Positions 1-9,011 of a DNA stretch of 64,000 nucleotides are shown here, piece after piece. The DNA comes from Gammaproteobacteria bacterium. GTDB taxonomy: Bacteria; Pseudomonadota; Gammaproteobacteria; Burkholderiales; Nitrosomonadaceae. The notes under the pieces were generated by a model. That model did no database searches and was not told where the DNA came from. It saw only the letters and a list, made by a program, of their open reading frames with translations. Each line of letters opens with the position of its first letter. Position 1 is the first letter of the stretch. A program made the position numbers and the translations under genes. The DNA is taken from assembly GCA_015709635.1 (NCBI GenBank), contig CP054180.1, positions 930,001-994,000 on the forward strand, in the 5' to 3' direction.

Positions 1-1
1 G

Positions 2-1336
2 GAGCGGCATATCAGCTTTATGGCCAACCATGATGCGCTGACAGGCTTGCCGAATCGATTATTGCTGCAAGATCGATTGTCGCAGGCGCTGGCTCATAAT
101 CAGCGTCATCGGGATTTTTCCGCGGTTTTGTTCATCGATCTGGATCATTTCAAAGTTGTGAATGACACGCTTGGTCACGGTTTGGGCGATCTTTTGCTGA
201 AGGAGGTGGCTGCCAGGCTTTTATCCAGCATACGCAGCGAGGATACGGCAGCTCGTCAAGGTGGCGATGAATTTATCGTGATACTGACACAAATCACCGA
301 TGTTGCGGCTGTCGAATCGATTGTGAAAAAGATATTGTATGGATTGGCACAGCCCTATCACATTAATGAACGGGTGTTGCATATTGATAGCAGTATTGGC
401 ATTGCTTTGTATCCCAAAGATGGGAAAGATGTGGATGCACTGCTAAAACACAGTGATCTGGCGATGTACCATGCGAAAGCAACAGGACGCAGCAACTACC
501 AGTTTTATTCCGCAGAGATGAATCGTTTGATGCAAGAAAAACATGAATTGGGCAATGACTTGCATAAGGCAATAAGAAATAACGAGCTGATGCTGTACTT
601 TCAGCCGATTATTGATATGGATACGCATCATTGGGTTGGTCTGGAAGTGTTGCTACGCTGGCAGCATGCGGAAAAGGGATTGATTTCGCCCGCTCAATTT
701 ATTAAGTTGGCCGAAGAAACCGGCTTGATCTTGCCGATTGGAGATTGGGTCATCAGAACTACATGTATGCAGCTAAAAGAGTGGCAGGATGAAGGACTTG
801 AAGTGCCCAGAATCGCCATCAATCTTTCCGTCAAACAATTTCAAAAGAAATATTTTGTGCAAGAGGTGGCGAGTATTCTGAAACAAGTCGAGGTTTCGGC
901 GAGTTGTCTGGCTTTGGAGATTACAGAAAGCATGCTGGCGGAAAACATTGCAGAGGTGAATGGAACATTGCAGCAATTGAGTGCCATGGGATTTAAGATC
1001 TCGATTGATGATTTTGGTACCGGCTATTCAAATCTGAGCTATTTGAAGCACTATACGATTGATGCATTGAAAATAGATCGCTCTTTTGTGCGTGATATCG
1101 CAATCGATGAAAATGATGCAGCAATAGTGACAGCGATCATCGCGATGGCGCACAGTCTGAATATGCATGTGGTTGCCGAAGGTGTGGAATCAAAAGAGCA
1201 AATTGATTTTCTCAAGCAGCGCGGATGCAGGCAATATCAAGGATTTTATTTTAGTAAACCGCTGCCTGCGAGAGAAGCTGCCGAGAAATTAAAGCAATGG
1301 AATACAATCTTGATGCTGGCTAATGCGCAAAAATGA
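2..1336 (+). CDS. GGDEF-EAL signalling protein, C-terminal part
   Basis: Cyclic-di-GMP signalling protein cut by the window edge: the frame is open upstream of the first Met, and the residues before it (ERHISF) continue the usual lead-in to a GGDEF domain, so this is not the true start. The GGDEF domain begins with HDALTGLPNR and carries an intact GGDEF motif. The EAL domain follows from about residue 190; its signature reads EVL instead of EAL, but the DDFGTGYS, KIDRSFV and AEGVES motifs are present, so phosphodiesterase activity is plausible. Any N-terminal sensor lies outside the window. The family is certain; the direction of activity is inferred. Confidence 0.93.
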   Translation, partial: ERHISFMANHDALTGLPNRLLLQDRLSQALAHNQRHRDFSAVLFIDLDHFKVVNDTLGHGLGDLLLKEVAARLLSSIRSEDTAARQGGDEFIVILTQITDVAAVESIVKKILYGLAQPYHINERVLHIDSSIGIALYPKDGKDVDALLKHSDLAMYHAKATGRSNYQFYSAEMNRLMQEKHELGNDLHKAIRNNELMLYFQPIIDMDTHHWVGLEVLLRWQHAEKGLISPAQFIKLAEETGLILPIGDWVIRTTCMQLKEWQDEGLEVPRIAINLSVKQFQKKYFVQEVASILKQVEVSASCLALEITESMLAENIAEVNGTLQQLSAMGFKISIDDFGTGYSNLSYLKHYTIDALKIDRSFVRDIAIDENDAAIVTAIIAMAHSLNMHVVAEGVESKEQIDFLKQRGCRQYQGFYFSKPLPAREAAEKLKQWNTILMLANAQK

Positions 1337-1387
1337 ATACGATCGGTGTGCTTGAGATCGAGAATAACTTGTTTAGAGTATGTTATT

Positions 1388-2392
1388 CTACTGATTGCTA
1401 AGAACAATACGATATTTTGCTTTACCGCTGGCTAACTTCTCCAGTGCTTCATTGATTTTGTCAAAGGGGAATATCTCAACAACCGGCTTAATATTATGCT
1501 GTTTGACAAAATTCAACATGGCGATCATGCTCGCTGGACTGCCGGTAGGTGAGCCGGAAATTGAATATTGACCTGAGATTAGTGGAAATACATTAATATC
1601 CAGTGGTTCTAGCGTTACGCCTAAAAAATGTAACCGCCCTTTGGGACGCAAAGTTGCAAGGTAGGTATTCCAATCCAACTTCACATTGACTGTCGATAGA
1701 ATTAAGTCGAACTGATTCGATGCAGCGGCAAGTTGAGCAGAATCGCGTGTATCCAAGACATTATGCGCACCTAACGCCAATGCCTCTTTTTTCTTGTTAT
1801 CACTGGAAGTGAAGGCGGTTACTTGACAACCCCAGGCATTTAGAAACTGCAGAGCAATGTGCCCTAAGCCGCCGATGCCGATGACAGCGACATTTGCAGT
1901 GGGTGAGATATTGAATTGCAATAAGGGATTAAAGACAGTGATTCCACCACAAAAAAGGGGGGCTGCATTTTGGGCATCAATGCCGTCCGGCAGCGCGATT
2001 ACACTGGCAGCATGAGCGCGAACTTTGTCAGCAAAGCCGCCATGACGGTTAACAATGGTTGATTCCGATTGTGCGCAAAGATTGTGATCACCTGACAAGC
2101 AACTATAACAAGTCATGCAATATTCGGAATGCCAACCGAGACCGACCCGTTGTCCTACTTGCAGACTGTGTACATTTGCTCCTTTTGCCGAGATCGTGCC
2201 AATAATTTCATGGCCTGGTACAAATGGAAAGCGTGTTATTCCCCATTCGTTGTTTAGCATGCTAAGATCGCTGTGACAAATGCCGCAATATTCAATGGCT
2301 ATTTCTACGTCATGATCGTTCAATAATCCGGGGTCATACTCGAAAGGCTGGAGCTTTCCGCCCACCTCAAACGCTGCATAAGCTTTAATCAT
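1388..2392 (-). CDS. ahr: Zinc-dependent alcohol dehydrogenase / aldehyde reductase (Ahr/YahK type)
   Basis: Medium-chain dehydrogenase of 334 aa that would interconvert aldehydes and alcohols with NAD(P)H in the cytosol. The catalytic zinc region GICHSDLS with a following GHE motif, the four-cysteine structural-zinc loop (CMTCYSCLSGDHNLC) and the nucleotide-binding GIGGLGHIA are all visible. Length and opening residues resemble E. coli Ahr (YjgB), an NADPH-dependent reductase of broad aldehyde range; that assignment is from memory. It is transcribed away from the eps genes and converges with the upstream GGDEF/EAL gene. Start chosen at the only Met before the conserved N-terminal strand. The physiological substrate cannot be told. 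Confidence 0.88.
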   Translation of the reverse strand: MIKAYAAFEVGGKLQPFEYDPGLLNDHDVEIAIEYCGICHSDLSMLNNEWGITRFPFVPGHEIIGTISAKGANVHSLQVGQRVGLGWHSEYCMTCYSCLSGDHNLCAQSESTIVNRHGGFADKVRAHAASVIALPDGIDAQNAAPLFCGGITVFNPLLQFNISPTANVAVIGIGGLGHIALQFLNAWGCQVTAFTSSDNKKKEALALGAHNVLDTRDSAQLAAASNQFDLILSTVNVKLDWNTYLATLRPKGRLHFLGVTLEPLDINVFPLISGQYSISGSPTGSPASMIAMLNFVKQHNIKPVVEIFPFDKINEALEKLASGKAKYRIVLSNQ

Positions 2393-2830
2393 AAATTTTC
2401 TCGGAAGAAATTTTTATTTACTCAAAATTTAAAATAAATCAATTAGTTTAAAATTCTCAATAAAGAAAAAATGAAAATTTAAAGTATCTTTTGGTAGAAA
2501 TCTTACAATAGAAATGGTTTCAATGGAATAAACAGGTAAAGTTGTATGATGCATAATTGTAAAGAAATTAATTGCTTATGAAGTGCATTCTACAAATACG
2601 TGCGGGTTCTCGGCATATTATTGGAATATATTTGTATATTATTGATTGTTAATGTATATTGGTGTTTTTCATCAAGAAAGAAAGTATTAAAGTTTGGAAT
2701 TTAATTGTCGTATCCAACTCACTATCATTAAATGGTCATTAAAACTTTTTAATGTATTCGATATAAGAAGTGTGTTGGATTTTCTAAGTTACTTCATTTC
2801 ATTATATTTGTAATCACAAAGGGAAATAGT
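2393..2830. promoter_or_regulatory. AT-rich divergent intergenic region upstream of epsD
   Basis: About 440 bp separates ahr from epsD and must hold the promoters for both directions. It is very AT-rich, with several short runs of T and A. I see no convincing operator palindrome, sigma-54 type site or coding region. A Shine-Dalgarno-like AAAGGG lies directly before the epsD ATG. Confidence 0.4.
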
Positions 2831-3805
2831 ATGGTATTGGCAAAAACGCGAGTGGCATTGATAGGATTGGTGATTGGTTCTGTTTTGGTTCTAGCAGCTT
2901 GTGACAGCAATGAGCCAAAAGAAAAAAAATCTGGACAAGCACTAGTTAGTGTTAATGGTAAGGAAGTTACCACACTTCAATTAAATGATGAAATAAAGCG
3001 TGCCAATATTCGTCCTGATCAGTACGAAGCAGCAAGTAAACAATTACTGGAGTCATTAATTGTTCGTCAATTGATAATTGATGAAGCTATACGTAACAAG
3101 TTGGATCGTACTCCTGATGTCATGCAAGCACGCGATCGTGCCAACGCGCAGGTGATCGCGCAAGCTTATATGCAAGGTATTGCGAGTAAAGTTGCTAAGC
3201 CGTCTCAAGCAGAAATTAATGAATATTTCCAGAAACATCCTGAATTTTTTTCTCAGCGTAAACAATTTGATTTGATAACAGTTCGTATCGCAACTAAAGA
3301 TCTCAACGAAGAGCTAAAGAAAACTATAGATGCTGCCAAGTCTTTAGGCCAAGTTGTGTCTTGGCTTGATAAAAATAAAGTTCAGTATTTTAGGAGCCTA
3401 GCGTCGCGAAGCTCGACTGATCTGCCACCGCAGATGGCGAAGATGTTGCAGGAAAAAAACAAAGACACTATTTTTATCGTCAACGAACAAGAAAATAGCT
3501 TACTAATTTCAGTCGATGCGATTAAAGATAGTCCAGTGACACTAGCAACCGCAGTACCTCAAATTGAACGATTCCTGCTAAACCAAAAATATAAGGAAGC
3601 AACCGACGCAGAAGTTGCGCGTTTACGAGCAGCTGCAAAAATAGAATATCTTAATGCTGCAGCACCGGTATCCAGTAATGTGGAGAAATCAGCTGTTCCA
3701 CAGGCTGTGCCAGCGACTTCTCCTAATGCAACAAATAATAATTTGAATCTAACTGAACCAGCCTCTGAGAGCTCAATTGAGCGTGGTATTATGGGTCTAA
3801 AGTGA
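2831..3805 (+). CDS. epsD: EpsD-family peptidyl-prolyl isomerase lipoprotein
   Basis: Periplasmic SurA/PpiC-like protein of 324 aa. A hydrophobic signal ends in the lipobox LAAC at about residue 24, so it should be lipid-anchored. A SurA_N-type helical region follows (residues 45-140), then a degenerate rotamase domain and a low-complexity Asn/Ser/Pro-rich tail. EpsD proteins accompany exosortase-associated exopolysaccharide operons and are thought to help fold or assemble export components; catalytic activity is not proven. It is the first gene of the eps locus, with a GGGAAA ribosome site 8 bases before ATG. An 82-base gap precedes epsE. Confidence 0.85.
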   Translation: MVLAKTRVALIGLVIGSVLVLAACDSNEPKEKKSGQALVSVNGKEVTTLQLNDEIKRANIRPDQYEAASKQLLESLIVRQLIIDEAIRNKLDRTPDVMQARDRANAQVIAQAYMQGIASKVAKPSQAEINEYFQKHPEFFSQRKQFDLITVRIATKDLNEELKKTIDAAKSLGQVVSWLDKNKVQYFRSLASRSSTDLPPQMAKMLQEKNKDTIFIVNEQENSLLISVDAIKDSPVTLATAVPQIERFLLNQKYKEATDAEVARLRAAAKIEYLNAAAPVSSNVEKSAVPQAVPATSPNATNNNLNLTEPASESSIERGIMGLK

Positions 3806-3887
3806 ATTATTTGAGAGTTTTGCTTCCTAATGGACTGCGTAAGTGTCTTTTGTATGGTATGTGGTGTGAATTAAGGACTATAGGCTA

Positions 3888-4703
3888 ATGATAAATGTTA
3901 TGAAAAAAACAAAGGTCTTGGCAATAATGATCATATTGCTGGGAGTTGCTTGTATTGAAAATACGATTGCAGGAGAAGCTAGGGAAAGTGCATTAGGACC
4001 AGGCGATACATTAAGAATTTTTGTTTATGGTCATCCTGATATGACTACTGAAACCAAAGTGAGTGAAACAGGAAAAATAACGTTTCCGCTACTAGGAGAA
4101 ATTGCAGTCAATGGATTAACACCATCAGAAGCCGAAAGAAAGATAGCCAATCTTCTGGAAACGCGGGATATTTTGCGTAAACCGCAAGTGATAGTGGTTG
4201 CCGCTGCATTGCAAAGCCAGATGGTGTCCGTGCTTGGTAATGTTCGTAATCAGGGACGTTATCCAATTGAAGGGAAACGCAGTCTGACTGAAATCATCGC
4301 TATGGCAGGAGGAATAATTCCTGAAGGTGGAGAGCTTGTTACTTTGATTCGTTCAGACGGTAACAAGTTTGTTAAGGAAGTAATTGATGTACTTGAGATG
4401 GTTCGTACTGGTGATTTATCCCGAGACATAGATATACGAAGTGATGATTTAATCTACATTGAGCGTGCTCATCGATTTTATATATATGGTGAAGTTCAGC
4501 GTGCCGGAGTTTATAGGCTTGAACGAAACATGACGGTGATGCAAGCTCTATCAGTAGGTGGAGGACTAACTCTACGAGGAACTGAACGTGGTTTAAGGAT
4601 CCAACGCCGGGATACAGAAGGTAACTTAAAAGAAATTAGTGCTAAATCTAGTGATTTAGTCCAACCGGATGATGTGATCTATATCAAAGAGAGTCTGTTC
4701 TGA
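3888..4703 (+). CDS. epsE: Polysaccharide export outer-membrane protein EpsE (Wza family)
   Basis: Wza-type export protein of 271 aa that would form the outer-membrane channel for the Eps polymer. After an N-terminal signal (about residues 6-28) come a Poly_export domain (GPGDTLRIFVYGHP, residues 36-120) and two SLBB-like domains, the second ending in DDVIYIKE. It is shorter than E. coli Wza (about 380 aa), as is usual for the EpsE group. It lacks an evident lipobox Cys at the usual place; a lone Cys sits inside the signal. Start at 3888 is supported by AAGGA 10 bases upstream. Third-party partners are EpsF and EpsG downstream. Confidence 0.9.
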   Translation: MINVMKKTKVLAIMIILLGVACIENTIAGEARESALGPGDTLRIFVYGHPDMTTETKVSETGKITFPLLGEIAVNGLTPSEAERKIANLLETRDILRKPQVIVVAAALQSQMVSVLGNVRNQGRYPIEGKRSLTEIIAMAGGIIPEGGELVTLIRSDGNKFVKEVIDVLEMVRTGDLSRDIDIRSDDLIYIERAHRFYIYGEVQRAGVYRLERNMTVMQALSVGGGLTLRGTERGLRIQRRDTEGNLKEISAKSSDLVQPDDVIYIKESLF

Positions 4704-4780
4704 TTTTAATTCCGATATTTTTGTTTCAGATTTATGAAGTAAATATTGTAATCAATCAGGTTTAAACTGAGGTTTTGCGC

Positions 4781-6145
4781 ATGGATTTTTCTCGTTTTTT
4801 TCTAATTATTTTAGCTCGTCGTAAGCTTATCTTATCTACATTAATTATTACAATATCAACAACTCTGATAGTCAGTCTTCTTCTTCCAAAAAGCTACAAG
4901 TCTACCGCAACGCTCGTTCTTACTTATAAAGGAGCCGATCCTGTTACAGGCATGATTTTACCGGCGCAACTAAACTCAGGATATATGGCGACCCAATTAG
5001 ATGTCATTAAAAGTACTAAGACTGCGCTAATGGTGGTGGATCAACTCAGGCTTGATCAGAATGAGATAGTAAAAAAGCAGTTTGAGGACAGTAATAGCAG
5101 TTTAGGACTACGAGAGTGGTTGGCTGCTTTGCTTCTTAAGAATTTGGATATTGAAACTTCTCGAGATAGCAGTGTGATCGGCGTTAGCTATAAGGGCGCA
5201 GATCCTGAATTTACTTCAATTATTGCTAATGCTTTTGCGAATGCTTATCAAGAGATAAGTATTCGTCTCACTGTTGAACCATCACAGAAAGCAGCGGCTT
5301 ATTTTACTGATCAACTTAATGTGTTACGTGAAAGACTTGAAACAGCGCAGAGAAAACTAACAGAATATCAGCACGAAGCAGGAATCATTGATGCAGATGT
5401 TCGTCTTGATATTGAAACAAAGCGTTTAAACGACCTCTCCAGTCAACTAGTATTGGCTCAAGCGGAGTTAATGGGGACAGTCTCAGAGCAGGGGATTGAT
5501 AGTCGTGGCGGTGAAACTAATAGTATTGCTCGAAATGCGATGATTAGTAATCTCAAGTTAAGTTTGTCACAAGCCGAATCCAGATTTTCTGAAGTTTCCC
5601 AGAAATTGGGACCTAATCATCCAAGTTATGCCGGAGCAAAGGCGGAAGTGGATAAATTAAGAGCGGAACTTAATAAGCATATAAAAACTACTGCGCATAC
5701 TGCTGCTGGCCAGGAAAGAGAGATACGCGCAGCACTTGAAGAACAGAAAGCAAAGGTATTATCGCTCAATCGAGCTAGAAATGAGCTACACCTCCTTTTT
5801 AAAGAAGTGGAGGGTGCTCAGCAAGCGTATAACAATGCGATGCAACGTCTAAATCAAACAACACTTGAAGGACAAGCTAACTTATCGAGTGTTTCTTTGC
5901 TTGATGCTGCAAAAATTCCGGAAAAACCTGATAGCCCAAAATTGCTGCTTAACATAGCCTTATCGGTAATTTTGGGTACTCTTATCGGATTGGGGGTTGG
6001 TTTGATAGCTGAAATGATTGATCGGCGTGTGCGTTCCCCTGAAGATCTAGTAGATGTGCTTCAAGTACCTGTGCTAGGTGTTATAAGCAAAGGAATAGAA
6101 AAACAGAAACGCTTGCAATTGAGCTGGCCACGTTTGATACGATGA
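4781..6145 (+). CDS. epsF: Chain-length determinant protein EpsF (Wzz/PCP family)
   Basis: Inner-membrane polysaccharide co-polymerase of about 454 aa that sets chain length with the kinase-like EpsG. One membrane segment near residues 14-34 and a second near residues 390-415 flank a long periplasmic part with extended coiled coil (residues 180-340). The C-terminal proline-rich lead-in to TM2 (PEKPDSPK) is typical of Wzz proteins. I prefer the ATG at 4781 over the in-frame TTG six bases earlier because GAGG at 4768 is spaced 8 bases from it. It lies 77 bases after epsE and 25 before epsG. Confidence 0.9.
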   Translation: MDFSRFFLIILARRKLILSTLIITISTTLIVSLLLPKSYKSTATLVLTYKGADPVTGMILPAQLNSGYMATQLDVIKSTKTALMVVDQLRLDQNEIVKKQFEDSNSSLGLREWLAALLLKNLDIETSRDSSVIGVSYKGADPEFTSIIANAFANAYQEISIRLTVEPSQKAAAYFTDQLNVLRERLETAQRKLTEYQHEAGIIDADVRLDIETKRLNDLSSQLVLAQAELMGTVSEQGIDSRGGETNSIARNAMISNLKLSLSQAESRFSEVSQKLGPNHPSYAGAKAEVDKLRAELNKHIKTTAHTAAGQEREIRAALEEQKAKVLSLNRARNELHLLFKEVEGAQQAYNNAMQRLNQTTLEGQANLSSVSLLDAAKIPEKPDSPKLLLNIALSVILGTLIGLGVGLIAEMIDRRVRSPEDLVDVLQVPVLGVISKGIEKQKRLQLSWPRLIR

Positions 6146-6170
6146 ATTTCTTGGGTTATTAGGAGAAAAA

Positions 6171-7076
6171 ATGAGCATTACAAGTTCCTCAGAAACTAAG
6201 AAGCTTAGCGATTCTAGTTCTATCAACGCAAGTTCTTCCCATATTCGCAAGTTTAGTATTGGGCATATTCTATTGGATATGGGAAAAATTACACCAGTTG
6301 AGGCTGAGCGTGTACTGCATTTACAAAAGGAGACTGGTTTACGTTTTGGTGATGCTGCGCTTAAATTAGGTTTAATTACTGAAGCTGATATACAGTTAGT
6401 TTTGGCGCAACAATTTGATTACCCCTACTTATTACCCGGTCAGGGAAATCATTCGCCCGAATTGGTTGTTGCTTATCAACCTTTTGGCACTCAAGTAGAA
6501 GTTTTTCGTGCAGTACGTAGTCAGCTAATGTTACGTTGGTTTACTTCGGGCCATAAAGCGCTTGCGATAGTCAGTTATAATTTGGGCGATGGTGTGAGTC
6601 TGTTTGCAGCAAATCTTGCTGTTGTATTTTCTCAACTCGGTGAGCGCACATTACTTATAGATGCTAACTTACGCAGCCCGCAGCAGCATGAAATATTTAA
6701 TTTAAGAAATAGATTGGGACTATCAGATGTTCTTGCTGGTCGTGCAAGTGTCTCTGAGGTAATTGCAAAAATTGATTCATTCATAGATCTTTCAGTATTA
6801 CCAGCAGGAACACTTCCGCCAAATCCTTTGGAGCTTCTCAATCGTAATCTATTTGACGAGTTAAACGATCAGCTTGCCAATCAATTTGATGTTATTCTCT
6901 ACGATACATTGGCTGTTTCAAGTGGTGCCGATGCACTTGCTATTGCTGCGCGTACAGATGGCGTATTGATTGTCGCTCATAAAAATAATACTCGATTGAG
7001 TGAGGTCGATGCAATTAATGAGCAACTCAAGTGTAGCGGTAGTGAAGTAGTGGGTTCTGTATTAATTGATTTTTAA
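6171..7076 (+). CDS. epsG: EpsG, tyrosine-kinase-like partner of EpsF, with degenerate nucleotide site
   Basis: Cytoplasmic protein of 301 aa matching the EpsG chain-length kinase family. Residues 25-85 form an N-terminal domain resembling the helical MshEN/GspE-N module (ILLDMGKITPVEAE). The BY-kinase-like ATPase follows. The P-loop reads LGDGVSLFAAN near residue 131, without the usual basic residue before Ser, and Walker A-prime reads LLIDANLR, with Asn for the second Asp. Walker B reads VILYDTLA, and the usual PP after DT is absent. No C-terminal tyrosine cluster is seen. Membership is clear from the locus; catalytic activity is doubtful. A strong AGGAGA ribosome site precedes the ATG. Confidence 0.82.
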   Translation: MSITSSSETKKLSDSSSINASSSHIRKFSIGHILLDMGKITPVEAERVLHLQKETGLRFGDAALKLGLITEADIQLVLAQQFDYPYLLPGQGNHSPELVVAYQPFGTQVEVFRAVRSQLMLRWFTSGHKALAIVSYNLGDGVSLFAANLAVVFSQLGERTLLIDANLRSPQQHEIFNLRNRLGLSDVLAGRASVSEVIAKIDSFIDLSVLPAGTLPPNPLELLNRNLFDELNDQLANQFDVILYDTLAVSSGADALAIAARTDGVLIVAHKNNTRLSEVDAINEQLKCSGSEVVGSVLIDF

Positions 7077-7088
7077 AAGAAATTAACT

Positions 7089-7988
7089 ATGTTCTCTTTT
7101 ATATATCTACCTAATGGTTTTAAGTCGATTATTTCGGATTGGTGGCCAATATTACTTGGATTATTGATTTTATATATACCTACTTTCCATGATTTAGCCA
7201 ATGGGTTATGGTCTAAAGAAGAGCAAGCGCACGGGCCAATTATTTTGTTACTTTCACTTTGGCTTATTTATCGTAAGTGGCCTGAGATGATAAGAAGAAG
7301 TAAAGGGAGATCTGCTTCTGGTTTTGGATGGGTAATTTTTTTTATAGCTCTGATATTGTATGTGCTTGGGCGCTCACAACAGATATTAGTTTTCGAAATG
7401 GGTTCCTTTATATGGATTCTAGCAGCGATTTTCCTCGTTAAACGAGGTTCTACTGCTTTGAAGGTTATGTGGTTCCCGTTATTCTTTTTATTATTTATGA
7501 TTCCATTACCAGGGCAAGTAGTTAGCCTACTTACTATGCCCATGAAAATGGCGGTTTCGTTTGTTGCTGAGCATATTTTGTTTTGGGCAAATTATCCAAT
7601 AGCAAGAAATGGTGTCATTTTACAGATCGGGCAATATCAACTTCTTGTAGCCGATGCTTGTGCTGGGCTTCAAACATTGTTGACATTGGAAGCACTCGGG
7701 TTGTTTTATTTGAATCTTGTGCACCATACTTCAATTTTACGAAATATAACATTAGCTATTTTCATTGTACCGATTTCTTTTACTGCCAATGTTATTCGCG
7801 TTATCGTACTCACGTTGATTACTTATCATTATGGAGATGCGGCAGGGCAAGGATTTCTGCATGGATTCGCTGGAATGGTTTTGTTCATTAGTGCATTAAT
7901 ACTAATACTTGGTGTTGATGCAGTATTGCAGTATTTTGTTAAAACACAACCTCTTGGAGAATCGCATTCCGCTATAAGTAACAGTTAG
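7089..7988 (+). CDS. xrtB: Exosortase B
   Basis: Multi-pass inner-membrane transpeptidase-like protein of 299 aa that recognises PEP-CTERM tails and is thought to cleave them during surface sorting. About eight hydrophobic segments are visible. The three invariant residues are present: Cys in DACAGLQTL (about residue 190), Arg in ANVIRV (about 236) and His in FLHGFAG (about 258). Its place between epsG and epsI matches the exosortase B locus type. Likely substrates in the window are the PEP-CTERM proteins at 20568-21689 and, formerly, 40670-41805. It starts 12 bases after the epsG stop, suggesting one transcript. Confidence 0.93.
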   Translation: MFSFIYLPNGFKSIISDWWPILLGLLILYIPTFHDLANGLWSKEEQAHGPIILLLSLWLIYRKWPEMIRRSKGRSASGFGWVIFFIALILYVLGRSQQILVFEMGSFIWILAAIFLVKRGSTALKVMWFPLFFLLFMIPLPGQVVSLLTMPMKMAVSFVAEHILFWANYPIARNGVILQIGQYQLLVADACAGLQTLLTLEALGLFYLNLVHHTSILRNITLAIFIVPISFTANVIRVIVLTLITYHYGDAAGQGFLHGFAGMVLFISALILILGVDAVLQYFVKTQPLGESHSAISNS

Positions 7989-8060
7989 TCAGTTTGTGTA
8001 ATGATGTGTGTTTAGTAAAAAAATAACAAGGTTATATATGATTGATAAAAAGGGAGAATA

Positions 8061-8750
8061 ATGAAAGGATCTCTGATTGTTAGTTTTATTCTTGGCATAT
8101 TGATGGTGTCATCAGGTGCTTTGACAATGGCATTAACTCCAACAAGTAAGATTGCAGATCAACAAGAAAAAATTGATCTGGAATTCATGATTCCATCTAA
8201 GTTTGGAGATTGGCATGTTGATAAGTCAATAATACCATTACAAGTGGATGCTGAAACGCAAGCGATGCTTGATAAAATATATAATCAAACATTAGCAAGG
8301 ACTTACATCAACTCACTGGGTGAGCGTGTTATGCTTTCTGTAGCTTATGGAGGTGATCAAAGTGACAATCTAGCAATACATAAGCCGGAAGTATGTTATT
8401 ACGCACAAGGTTTTGAGATTATGAAAAATTTTGCTGATGAATTACTTACTCAATATGGGAAACTTCCGATTAAGCGTTTGATAGCGGTAAAAGGAAACCG
8501 CAGTGAGCCTATAACTTACTGGGTGACCATTGGTAACAAAGCGGTTTTGCCCGGTATTGAAGAAAAATTGCAACAATTGCGATATGGTTTAACAGGAAGT
8601 GTACCCGACGGTATGTTAGTTCGTGTATCTACGATTGATACTGACAAAGAGAAAGCCTACCGATTGCAGACTAATTTTATTCAGGATATGCTGTCAGCAA
8701 TCGATACTAAAGGACGTACTCGATTGACGGGAGTTTTTAGTGAAATATAA
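8061..8750 (+). CDS. epsI: Exosortase-B-associated protein EpsI
   Basis: Protein of 229 aa with one N-terminal membrane segment (residues 4-25) and a periplasmic EpsI domain. The family signature HKPEVCYYAQGF is present around residue 110, followed by the usual RLIAVKGNRSEPITYW-type strand. EpsI proteins always accompany exosortases and may help process or transport the polymer or the sorted protein; the mechanism is unknown. Start is supported by AAGGGAGA seven bases upstream. Spacing to xrtB is 72 bases. Confidence 0.9.
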   Translation: MKGSLIVSFILGILMVSSGALTMALTPTSKIADQQEKIDLEFMIPSKFGDWHVDKSIIPLQVDAETQAMLDKIYNQTLARTYINSLGERVMLSVAYGGDQSDNLAIHKPEVCYYAQGFEIMKNFADELLTQYGKLPIKRLIAVKGNRSEPITYWVTIGNKAVLPGIEEKLQQLRYGLTGSVPDGMLVRVSTIDTDKEKAYRLQTNFIQDMLSAIDTKGRTRLTGVFSEI

Positions 8751-9011
8751 GTTTCAATTTCTATTCTCTTATAGTTTGATCTTGTCAAATCGATTTTAAT
8801 TATTATTCCGCGCTTTACTTCTATTGGTTTTGAGGCAGTGGGTTTAATACTATCGCATTTCGTGGTACTGTTCTTTTTACTATGGATTTGAGTTCAATGT
8901 AATTAGAGTCTTAGTTATATTTTATATATATATGTATATGTCGCTGAATTGATGGTACAGGAGTAATGGATAGTTCATGCAGTTAGCTTTGATCATGACA
9001 GGTGATTGCGT

